Of a stretch of 8,092 nt of DNA, positions 1-5,389 are shown piece by piece. A program made the translations under genes and the position numbers. The DNA is from Rhodoferax sp. GTDB taxonomy: Bacteria > Pseudomonadota > Gammaproteobacteria > Burkholderiales > Burkholderiaceae_C. Location of the stretch: contig JAKFXU010000277.1 in assembly GCA_021731215.1 (NCBI GenBank), positions 1 to 8,092 of the forward strand, written 5' to 3'. The notes beneath the pieces were generated by a model. The model was not told the DNA's origin and did no database searches. It saw nothing but the letters and a program-made list of their open reading frames with translations. Numbering within the stretch: position 1 is the first letter of the stretch; every line of letters starts with the position of its first letter.

Positions 1-1555
1 ATGTCTGACCGGGGCGGATTTTCAGATGGAGGTGGCTGTAGAGCAGCGGATGCTGCTCGCTGTAGCGAAAGCCCAGGTCCTGGATGTCAATCTGGCCAGG
101 GCCGTCGTTTTGCCGTTGCGGCACCAGGCTGTAGGGCTCGGCAGGGGCGTTCATCAAATCGCCCAGGCGCTGCACCGACATGCTGGCCTGCTGGAACTGG
201 GTCCACAGCCCCACGATGCGCAGCACCGGCTGGCTGAGCTTGCCGGCAAACATCTGAAAAGCCACCAGCATCCCGACCGTGAAGACGCTGGCGCCGGGCT
301 CGGGCGTCATGACGATGTAGGCGCCCAGTATCAGGATGCCCAGCGTCATGACCTGCTCCATGCTGGAGGCAAAGGTGTTGTAGCTGTTGGCAATCTGCTT
401 GGTTTTGAAGGCACTGGCCAGCAAGGAGGCCAGATAGCCGCTGTAGCGCTGGCGCAGTTGCGGCTCCATCTGCAGCGTCTTGACGGTTTCAAACCCGGCG
501 ATGTGTTCGGTCACAAAGGCCTGGTTGCGCGCTCCCAGCAGAAACTGCTCATTGAGCTGGCGCTGAAACACCGGCGCCATGATGAAACTGGCCACCCCGA
601 TCACCAGCAGAACGCTGACCGCAACCGCCGTCAGCGCCAGGCTGTAATACAGCATCACCGCCAGGCAGATCAATAAAAACGGGAAGTCCAGGATCAGGCT
701 GATGGCAGCGCCGGAGACAAATTCCCGGATCGTCTCCACCGCATGCAGCCGGGCCGCCACCACGCCGGTCGGCCGGTGCTCGAAGTAGCGCAATGGCAGC
801 TTGAGCAGGTGTTCCCAGACCGCAGCACCCAGCACCGCATCGACCCGGTTGCCGGTGTGCAGCACCAGATACTGGCGCACCCAGCTCATCAGGCCGCTCA
901 GAACGATGAACAAGCCCATCGCAATTCCGATCGTGATGAGCGTGCTTTCGGTGCGGTGCACCAGAACCTTGTCGATGATGGCCTGGGTAAACAGGGGCGT
1001 GGCCAAGGCCACGATCTGCAAAGCGAGGCTGGCCAGCAGCACATCGCGCCAGACCTTCTTGTGCCGCAGCAACTCCGGGCCAAACCAGCGAAAGCCGAAC
1101 GAGCGGGTGACCGAGCTGACGGCATCATCGTCGCGCGCCGGACTGACTTCAGGAGCGAACAGCCAGCCGTTGCCGCTGATGCGCTCGCCCAGTTCCGAGT
1201 CTTGCAGCGTCAACGGCTCTGACTGCCCGGGCACAAACAGGACGTATTTGCCTTGGCTTGCCGCCGTGATCAATCCGAGCGAGTGTTTGATGCCCTCCCC
1301 GCCCTTGAGCTCGACCAGAAGTGGAAGAGGCAAGCGCGATAGGCGCTGCGGCGTGATTTGAGCTGGCTTGACCTTGAAGCCCAGCCGTTCGCCCGCCTGA
1401 ATGATCACCCAGGGCTCAATGCCTTCGGACGAATCAGAAGGCAACTCGCGCGCCACCAGCTCGGCTGCGAATGGCTGCTGATGCAGCGCGCACAGACTCC
1501 CCAGTGCCCACAGCACCTGTTCCGGCGGATAGGATGGCGAGCGATTGCCAGGCAA
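1..1555 (-). CDS. HlyB-type type I secretion ABC transporter, N-terminal 518 residues (C-terminal end outside window)
   Basis: Inner-membrane ATPase/permease of a type I secretion system, expected to work with a HlyD-type adaptor and a TolC-type outer membrane channel to export an RTX-like or other C-terminally signalled protein in one step. Residues about 8-140 match the C39-like domain of HlyB exporters. The catalytic Cys position aligns with Gln13 and the preceding Asp with Glu12, while a His (His91, in KHSLGL) remains, so the domain should bind substrate rather than cleave a leader. Residues about 165-460 are the six-helix membrane domain, including the family-typical IIDKVLVHR (193-201). 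The nucleotide-binding domain has just begun (Tyr498 in FRYS, an A-loop-like aromatic) when the window ends, before Walker A. The family is about 700 residues long. I chose the TTG at 1555-1553 because AAGGAG lies 6 bases upstream and no in-frame ATG precedes the C39-like domain. The frame stays open further upstream, so a longer form is possible. The substrate cannot be named from this window. Confidence 0.9.
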   Translation of the reverse strand, partial: MPGNRSPSYPPEQVLWALGSLCALHQQPFAAELVARELPSDSSEGIEPWVIIQAGERLGFKVKPAQITPQRLSRLPLPLLVELKGGEGIKHSLGLITAASQGKYVLFVPGQSEPLTLQDSELGERISGNGWLFAPEVSPARDDDAVSSVTRSFGFRWFGPELLRHKKVWRDVLLASLALQIVALATPLFTQAIIDKVLVHRTESTLITIGIAMGLFIVLSGLMSWVRQYLVLHTGNRVDAVLGAAVWEHLLKLPLRYFEHRPTGVVAARLHAVETIREFVSGAAISLILDFPFLLICLAVMLYYSLALTAVAVSVLLVIGVASFIMAPVFQRQLNEQFLLGARNQAFVTEHIAGFETVKTLQMEPQLRQRYSGYLASLLASAFKTKQIANSYNTFASSMEQVMTLGILILGAYIVMTPEPGASVFTVGMLVAFQMFAGKLSQPVLRIVGLWTQFQQASMSVQRLGDLMNAPAEPYSLVPQRQNDGPGQIDIQDLGFRYSEQHPLLYSHLHLKIRPGQT

Positions 1556-1561
1556 AAAAAT

Positions 1562-1567
1562 CTCCTT
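1562..1567 (-). promoter_or_regulatory. Ribosome binding site that decides a TTG start
   Basis: On the minus strand AAGGAG is followed by ATTTTT and then TTG (1555-1553). Spacing and match are near ideal. The next candidate, a TTG 14 codons upstream in the same frame, was not preferred. The run of seven T between the site and the start is unusual and includes the first two bases of the start codon. Confidence 0.65.
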
Positions 1568-1641
1568 CGTGTGGTCGCCAGGATTTGCCCTGGGACTCAA
1601 GTGGCCGTTCTGTTGCGGCGTAAGCGCAGTCCAGTGAGGCG

Positions 1642-1659
1642 GGACTTTAGGGAAAGTCC
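1642..1659. repeat. 18-bp inverted repeat, 7-4-7 geometry
   Basis: GGACTTT, spacer AGGG, AAAGTCC: both 7-bp arms are perfect. It lies 87-104 bp upstream of the exporter's TTG start and outside any gene. It could be a dimeric regulator's operator or a hairpin in the exporter's leader RNA. No T-tract follows on either strand, so an intrinsic terminator is unlikely. The regulator is unknown to me. Confidence 0.5.
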
Positions 1660-1671
1660 GCTGCGCGGCAT

Positions 1672-1757
1672 ATCCCCCAAATTCGGGATATTGCGCCCGA
1701 TTGCCGCATTGGTTGATCCAGATCAAAGAGCGGCTGTTCGGCGGTGTCGGCTTTACC
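1672..1757. repeat. Diverged tandem repeat, copy 1 (palindrome, FNR-type box, three short blocks)
   Basis: This copy contains, in order: ATCCCCCAAATTCGGGAT (1672-1689, imperfect palindrome), TTGATCCAGATCAA (1713-1726), GGCTGTTC (1732-1739), GGTGTCGG (1743-1750) and GCTTTACC (1750-1757). The same blocks recur in the same order and almost the same spacing at 1826-1918. The FNR-type box is perfect here, whereas the palindrome is degenerate in its right arm, the opposite of copy 2. Confidence 0.7.
1713..1726. promoter_or_regulatory. FNR/ANR-family binding site (anaerobox)
   Basis: TTGAT-CCAG-ATCAA is an exact match to the known TTGAT-N4-ATCAA consensus of FNR-type oxygen-sensing regulators. It sits about 160 bp upstream of the exporter's TTG. 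If it acts as a class II activator site (centre near -41.5) on the minus strand, transcription would start near 1678-1681. The -10 would be TATCCC (1690-1685) or CAATAT (1693-1688); both are weak and both overlap the 1672-1689 palindrome. Action toward the plus strand is also possible, but no plus-strand gene follows. The site match is seen directly; the target gene is inferred. Confidence 0.6.
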
Positions 1758-1760
1758 AGC

Positions 1761-1772
1761 GGTTGATCAACC
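1761..1772. repeat. 12-bp perfect palindrome GGTTGATCAACC
   Basis: This palindrome lies 34 bp downstream (plus sense) of the FNR-type box and shares the string GGTTGATC with its left flank. It lacks the 4-base gap of an FNR site, so it is not itself a standard anaerobox. It may be a site for another regulator or a decayed or rearranged half-site. Confidence 0.4.
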
Positions 1773-1825
1773 TTGGATGAGCCGAAGTCAAGCCCCTGAC
1801 GCCGCTGAACCCCGAGGCGCTGCGA

Positions 1826-1843
1826 ATCCCCCAAATGGGGGAT
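1826..1843. promoter_or_regulatory. Candidate operator, perfect 18-bp inverted repeat
   Basis: ATCCCCC-AAAT-GGGGGAT has perfect symmetry outside a 4-bp spacer, and a diverged version lies at the matching place in copy 1. Symmetry and duplication suggest a site for a dimeric DNA-binding protein, but I cannot name the family. Confidence 0.45.
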
Positions 1844-1918
1844 GTGGCACCCAATTTCATGGTGACTGAGCTAGATCAAGAAGGGGCTGTTCAATGGTGT
1901 CGGGAGTGCTGCTTTACC
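1826..1918. repeat. Diverged tandem repeat, copy 2 (perfect palindrome, decayed FNR-type box)
   Basis: This copy has ATCCCCC-AAAT-GGGGGAT (1826-1843, perfect 7-bp arms), then CTGAG-CTAG-ATCAA (1866-1879, aligned with the FNR box but matching only in the right half), GGCTGTTC (1885-1892), GGTGTCGG (1896-1903) and GCTTTACC (1911-1918). Offsets from the palindrome start are 40, 59 and 70 bp, against 41, 60 and 71 bp in copy 1. The copies are offset by 154 bp. Confidence 0.7.
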
Positions 1919-2047
1919 GCTTGCGCACAGGCCCTGCGTGGTGGCGTGATTCATAGAGCAATCAGGCATTAGGGCCCTTATGCGACATGCGTAACATGCC
2001 AGCAATGATGCAGGATGTTCACAGTCAAAATGAGGAGCGGGAGCGGG

Positions 2048-2350
2048 TTAAGGCCCTGGCGGCTTGACTTCTTTGCTCTGCACGTCAATCACCTGGGACT
2101 CGTCGCGCTCGGAAGCACGACGCTGGCCCGGCGCACGGTAAAAGCGGCTCCACATGGCCTGCCGGTTGACTTGAAAGGTCCAGGGCTGCACTGGCCGTCC
2201 GGTCAAGCGGGCCCAAAACGCGCGCAGCAGCCAGACCGCCATCAGCAGCAGCGCCGCCAGCAGCAGGCTGGCCAGAAAAACCAGACCGGCCAGCAACAAC
2301 ACCAGCCGAGCAATGACGCGAAAAATCGCTCTGATCACCTTGTTCAACAT
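2048..2350 (-). CDS. Small membrane protein of unknown function, 100 residues
   Basis: I do not recognise a named family. A short basic N-terminus (MLNKVIRAIFRVIARL) leads into one long hydrophobic stretch, residues about 16-42, rich in Leu and Ala: either one long transmembrane helix or a tight hairpin. Arg43, Arg48 and Arg52 follow. The remaining ~50 residues are polar and charged, with PWTFQVNRQAMWSRFYR (56-72) the most distinctive part, and end in a Pro-rich tail. By the positive-inside rule a single-helix topology is ambiguous, since both flanks are basic. AAAGGA lies five to six bases before the ATG, supporting this start. The gene begins 33 bp after the dinG stop on the same strand, so co-transcription is likely. 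The ribosome site, hydrophobic pattern and spacing argue for a real gene; a role with DinG is not implied. Confidence 0.7.
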   Translation of the reverse strand: MLNKVIRAIFRVIARLVLLLAGLVFLASLLLAALLLMAVWLLRAFWARLTGRPVQPWTFQVNRQAMWSRFYRAPGQRRASERDESQVIDVQSKEVKPPGP

Positions 2351-2383
2351 CCAATTCCTTTGTTCTGTCCGTGGCCAGCGCGC

Positions 2384-4531
2384 CTACAGCGCCAGCAGCA
2401 CGCCGCCGACCCGGCGCCAGACCGCGTACGGCGGCAAACCTTGCAGCATACGCCGTCCGAACGCCTGGCGCAGCAGGCGCCGGTCGTAACAAATCACGCT
2501 CGCGTGGTCGTCCTCGGTGCGAATCGCGCGGCCGGTCCATTGCAGCAGCTTGATGCCGGTGGCGGGCACCGTCAGTTCGGAAAACGGATCACGCCCGACG
2601 CTCCTGAGCCATTCGGCACGGGCCTCTTCCACCGGCTCCGAGGGCGGGCTAAAGGGCAGCTTGGCAATCAATACCGTCTCGCACAAGTGGCCGGGCAAGT
2701 CCAAGCCTTCGCCAAACGACTGCAAGCCGAAAATGACCGAGGGCAAGCCGGCCTCGACCCGGGCCTGGTGCGTCGCCAGCAGGCGGGCGCGCGCCATCTG
2801 GCCCTGCACCAGCACCCGTTCCTGCAAGGCGGCCCCGAGTGCAGCCACCGCCGCTTTCATCTGCACGCGCGAAGTGAACAAGGCCAGCGCGCCGCGCTCG
2901 ACCCGGCACAAGTCCGACAACAACTCGCCCACCATCTCGGGCGTATAGGCTGCGGCGTGCTTCGGGTCGGCGGCGGTCTCAACCACAATCAGCCGGCCCT
3001 GGGTGGCATAGTTGAACGGACTGGCAACCTCCAGGGTTGAAACAGCGGGGTTGTCAAGCAGACCGGCTTCCTGCAGAAAATAGTCAAAACTGCCGCAACT
3101 GGTGAGCGAGGCCGAGGTGATGAGCGCAGCGCGCACCTGGCGCCACAGCGAATCTCGCAGCAAGTCGCCCGGCACGATCGGGCAGGCGTGCGCCGTCAAA
3201 AGAACCAGGCCCGAACTGCTATCGGCCTTGAGCCACTTGGCCAGCGGCTGCGCTGCGTGCTCCAGCAGCCCGCTGCTGGTGGCCAGCACACTGCCCAGCC
3301 GGGGCGCCAGTGGCCCCAGTTTGGCGTACAGCAGCGCACAACCGAGCGCCTGCGACGGGTCTTCCCGGGCCCGCAGTTTCACCTCGGCCCCCAGCGCTTC
3401 CAGCGCTTTGGACAGGCCCGCCGCATGGCCCTGAATCAGGGTCACGGGCTCCAGCCACGCGGCGGGCAGCCGGCCGTCCTGGAAGCGGTGCACGGCGTCA
3501 TGGCCGGCGCTGGGAAGCGTGAGCAAGTCCAGCACCATGCGACCCAGGTCCTGCAGCGCGGCTTTGAGCTGCTGCGCCAGCGTGTTGACGTCTTGCGCCA
3601 GCGCGACCTGTATTTTTTCGCTCACCTCGTGCAAGGTCTTGGGCAGTTTATCGAGCCAGCGCAGGCTGGACAAATCCATGCTGCTGGCGAACTGCGCCAG
3701 CGCCACGGCGGGCAGGTGATGGCCTTCGTCAAACACCACCAGGCAGTTGTCGAGCTCGGGCAGCGCCTTCAGGCCCAGCGAGGCCAGCACCAGGTCGTGA
3801 TTGGCCACGATCACCTGCGCCTGGGCCAGTTGGGTGCGCGCCTGGTAGTAACTGCAGTCGCGGTAGCGCGGGCAGTGGCGGGCGGTGCAGGTGTGGCGCT
3901 CGGCCGCCACGCCGGACCAGTCGCGCGGCTCGGGCGGCTCGGCCAGCGTGTCGCGGTCACCGTCCCATTGGCCGCTGGCCAGCGTGCTTGCCAACAGCGC
4001 ATAAAGCTTGGTGCGCCGTTGTTGCGGGTCCTCGCCCTGCAACTGGCGCGCGAACGCGGCGCGCGCAGGCGGCGTATCTTCATCGGCTTCAAACAGCTCG
4101 TCCCCGGCCTGGGCGCCAGCACCGGCCAGGCGCTCGAGCTTGAGCTTGCACACATAGCGGCCGCGCCCCTTGGCCAGGGCGTAGACAAAGGGCGTCTCCA
4201 GCGCCGCTGCCAATGCCGGCAGATCCTTGCGCATCAGTTGCTCTTGCAGCGCCACCGTGGCGGTCGAAATCAACACCCGGGTCTGGCGCGCCAGCGCCAT
4301 GGCCACGGTGGTGGACAGGTAAGCCGCCGACTTGCCGACACCGGTGCCGGCCTGAATCACGGTAATGGCTGGCTGCAGGGCCGACTGCTGGCCCAGCGTG
4401 ACGCCGCCCAAGGTGCTGGCAATGTGCTGCGCCATCGCGCGCTGACCGGGACGCGCACGAAAGCCCGGCGTGGCACTCACCACCCGGTCAAAGGCGGCCA
4501 GCGCCAAGTTGGCCAAGGCGTCAGCGCTCAT
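2384..4531 (-). CDS. dinG: ATP-dependent DNA helicase DinG (Fe-S superfamily 2 helicase), 715 residues
   Basis: DinG is a 5'-to-3' DNA helicase of the XPD/Rad3 type that unwinds forked DNA, R-loops and other repair or replication intermediates. Visible motifs are Walker A AGTGVGKS (61-68); four cysteines placed as the 4Fe-4S ligands (Cys128, then Cys215, Cys220 and Cys226 spaced C-x4-C-x5-C); IVANHDL (241-247); a DEGH Walker B box (268-271, a variant of DEAH that I believe is common in DinG); and motif VI QWTGRAIR (664-671). Length is close to that of E. coli DinG (about 716). I chose the ATG at 4531-4529 because the protein then starts in the usual DinG N-terminus. The frame is open for another 700 bases upstream, but that part runs antisense through the CHRD gene. 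The ribosome site before this ATG is weak. I found no CTGT-N8-ACAG LexA box upstream, so SOS control as in E. coli is not evident here. Confidence 0.95.
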   Translation of the reverse strand: MSADALANLALAAFDRVVSATPGFRARPGQRAMAQHIASTLGGVTLGQQSALQPAITVIQAGTGVGKSAAYLSTTVAMALARQTRVLISTATVALQEQLMRKDLPALAAALETPFVYALAKGRGRYVCKLKLERLAGAGAQAGDELFEADEDTPPARAAFARQLQGEDPQQRRTKLYALLASTLASGQWDGDRDTLAEPPEPRDWSGVAAERHTCTARHCPRYRDCSYYQARTQLAQAQVIVANHDLVLASLGLKALPELDNCLVVFDEGHHLPAVALAQFASSMDLSSLRWLDKLPKTLHEVSEKIQVALAQDVNTLAQQLKAALQDLGRMVLDLLTLPSAGHDAVHRFQDGRLPAAWLEPVTLIQGHAAGLSKALEALGAEVKLRAREDPSQALGCALLYAKLGPLAPRLGSVLATSSGLLEHAAQPLAKWLKADSSSGLVLLTAHACPIVPGDLLRDSLWRQVRAALITSASLTSCGSFDYFLQEAGLLDNPAVSTLEVASPFNYATQGRLIVVETAADPKHAAAYTPEMVGELLSDLCRVERGALALFTSRVQMKAAVAALGAALQERVLVQGQMARARLLATHQARVEAGLPSVIFGLQSFGEGLDLPGHLCETVLIAKLPFSPPSEPVEEARAEWLRSVGRDPFSELTVPATGIKLLQWTGRAIRTEDDHASVICYDRRLLRQAFGRRMLQGLPPYAVWRRVGGVLLAL

Positions 4532-4726
4532 CGGAAATAGCCATTGCTTTGCTTTGTTTTGTGGATTGGTTGGACACCCCTCTATTACACCGCCATGCAT
4601 GACCGGAAAATGGCAAGGGCTGACAGCATATTTTGTTACAAACAATCCAGCACCAAAGGCGGGCAAAAGAGGCACCGACCAATACACTCGGGCCGAAATT
4701 GGAATCACCAGCAGGAGGAGTTGAAA
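4532..4726. other. Divergent intergenic region between dinG and the CHRD lipoprotein gene
   Basis: These 195 bp must hold promoters for both directions. For dinG (minus) the best -10 is TAATAG (4588-4583), preceded by TG with one base between, giving an extended -10 look, but no good -35 is visible. For the plus gene I see no convincing promoter. An 8-bp palindrome CATGCATG occurs near 4594-4601. No LexA box and no RNA gene are seen. Confidence 0.4.
4713..4720 (+). promoter_or_regulatory. Strong ribosome binding site deciding the CHRD gene start
   Basis: AGGAGGAG lies 6 bases before the ATG at 4727. The same frame is open back to about 4544, but only this ATG has such a site and only from here does the protein begin with a lipoprotein signal peptide. 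Confidence 0.8.
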
Positions 4727-5179
4727 ATGCGTTTTTATAGTGCCACGCGCACCGTACTCACCACCACCGCCATAACCTTTGCCTTGGCCGGCTGCAGTGT
4801 GTTGCAACCCGACGCGCACCTGGCGGCGTTCAGCACCCAGATGACGGGCTTGAACCAGGTGCCGCGTGTGGCCACTCCGGCCAGCGGTCGGGTGGACGCT
4901 GTGCTCGATAAAAACACCCGCCTGTTGCGCTGGAAGCTGTCGTTTACCGGCCTGAGTGGTCCGGCCACCGCAGGCCACTTTCACGGCCCGGCCATGATCG
5001 GTGCCAACGCGAACATTGCCCTGGCCTTGAAAAGCCCGCTCAAGAGCCCCCTGGAAGGTCGAGCCACGCTGACCGCGGAGCAGGCGGCCGCCTTGTTGGC
5101 CGGAAAATGGTACGTCAATATTCACACCGAAGCCCACCCCGGCGGGGAAATCAGAGGACACATGATTTTGCGGGAGTAA
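4727..5179 (+). CDS. CHRD-domain lipoprotein, 150 residues
   Basis: A secreted, probably membrane-anchored protein with a single CHRD domain, the fold first described in chordin; bacterial members have no established biochemical role. Residues 1-22 form a signal peptide (basic RFYSATR, then a hydrophobic stretch) ending in lipobox LAGC with Cys23 as the predicted lipidated residue. Ser24 at the +2 position fits outer-membrane rather than inner-membrane retention by the usual Lol rule. Residues about 34-150 carry the CHRD signatures: MTGLNQVP (39-46), LSFTGLSGPATAGHFHGPA (71-89), and YVNIHTEAHPGGEIRGHM (129-146). The His-rich HFH and IHTEAH segments are typical of the domain. A small in-frame tandem duplication, KSPLKSPL (102-109), lies just before the last third. 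The gene stands alone, with dinG divergent upstream and a miniature repeat element then ppx downstream. Confidence in the domain is high, in function low. Confidence 0.87.
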   Translation: MRFYSATRTVLTTTAITFALAGCSVLQPDAHLAAFSTQMTGLNQVPRVATPASGRVDAVLDKNTRLLRWKLSFTGLSGPATAGHFHGPAMIGANANIALALKSPLKSPLEGRATLTAEQAAALLAGKWYVNIHTEAHPGGEIRGHMILRE

Positions 5180-5213
5180 CACCCGCCGAGTTGAGGTGCT
5201 GGCCAGCAAGCGC

Positions 5214-5224
5214 CAGCTCAACCC
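5214..5224. repeat. Left copy of an 11-bp direct repeat (likely target-site duplication)
   Basis: CAGCTCAACCC is repeated exactly at 5307-5317, directly bordering both ends of the inverted-repeat element between them. This is the footprint expected from transposition. Confidence 0.7.
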
Positions 5225-5306
5225 AAATGGCACTTACTTAGGCCCAATCCTCAGGAATCGTCATTCCCGCGTTCGCGGGAATGACGACGCTAAAGTAAGT
5301 GCCATT
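5225..5306. mobile_element. Miniature inverted-repeat element (MITE-like), 81-82 bp
   Basis: Terminal inverted repeats AATGGCACTTACTT (5226-5239) and AAGTAAGTGCCATT (5293-5306) are perfect over 14 bp. They enclose a second perfect hairpin with 14-bp arms and a two-base loop (5258-5287; left arm TCGTCATTCCCGCG). The element is flanked by exact 11-bp direct repeats. It has no coding capacity, so it would be mobilised by a transposase elsewhere; an 11-bp duplication is within the range known for IS4-family elements, but that assignment is inference. The GTCATTCCCGCG hairpin core resembles dispersed palindromes common in proteobacterial intergenic DNA. In RNA this would be a very stable stem between the CHRD gene and ppx and could block read-through or protect the upstream mRNA 3' end, though no T-tract follows. 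Confidence 0.72.
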
Positions 5307-5317
5307 CAGCTCAACCC
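5307..5317. repeat. Right copy of the 11-bp direct repeat (likely target-site duplication)
   Basis: Exact copy of CAGCTCAACCC found at 5214-5224, adjoining the right terminal inverted repeat of the miniature element. Confidence 0.7.
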
Positions 5318-5349
5318 GGCTTCGATCTGCTGCGCCAGAGTTGCCTGAA

Positions 5350-5358
5350 TGCTATGCT
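5350..5358 (+). promoter_or_regulatory. Possible extended -10 promoter element for ppx
   Basis: TGCTATGCT fits the TGn-TATnnT extended -10 pattern and would start transcription near 5365, about 25 bases before the ppx ATG. No -35 hexamer is recognisable at the right distance, which is tolerated for extended -10 promoters. A weak call from pattern alone. Confidence 0.3.
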
Positions 5359-5389
5359 GGACGCCGAAAAACAGGAAACTCAATAATTG

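Larger units (their letters stand above)
1556..2047. other. 492-bp non-coding region between the exporter and the dinG-linked membrane protein gene
   Basis: No plausible gene is present on either strand; frames open here are continuations or shadows of neighbouring genes. It contains the 18-bp inverted repeats, the FNR-type box, the 12-bp palindrome and the two repeat copies listed separately. A near-palindrome, GCATTAGGGCCCTTATGC (1966-1983, one mismatched pair), lies close to the end of the dinG-linked unit but has no T-tract. The region is both upstream sequence of the exporter and downstream sequence of the 2048-4531 unit. Confidence 0.7.

Noticed and set aside
26..1780. Several plus-strand open frames of 140-216 codons (26-676, 743-1222, 801-1361, 1358-1780)
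   Set aside because: All but the last part lie antisense to the exporter, whose minus-strand translation matches HlyB through the membrane domain. The final one runs into the non-coding region with no ribosome site or recognisable sequence.
2015..3040. A 341-codon plus-strand open frame over the small membrane protein gene and the dinG end
   Set aside because: It crosses two well-supported minus-strand genes, its composition is Gln/Arg-rich, and it has no ribosome site. It is a shadow frame.
3188..4540. A 450-codon open frame on the plus strand opposite dinG
   Set aside because: It is antisense to dinG, which has all helicase motifs and Fe-S cysteines. The translation is Gln/Arg/His/Gly-rich without any recognisable fold, as expected of a shadow frame in GC-rich DNA.
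4532..5233. N-terminal extension of DinG of about 230 residues
   Set aside because: The frame is open, but it runs antisense through the CHRD gene, and the helicase family begins at the ATG at 4531. The extension has no helicase-like sequence.
5258..5287. Classical intrinsic terminator for the CHRD gene
   Set aside because: The stem is strong and perfect, but it lacks a downstream T-run and is nested in an inverted-repeat element with flanking duplications, so a mobile origin explains it better. A terminator-like effect in RNA is still possible.
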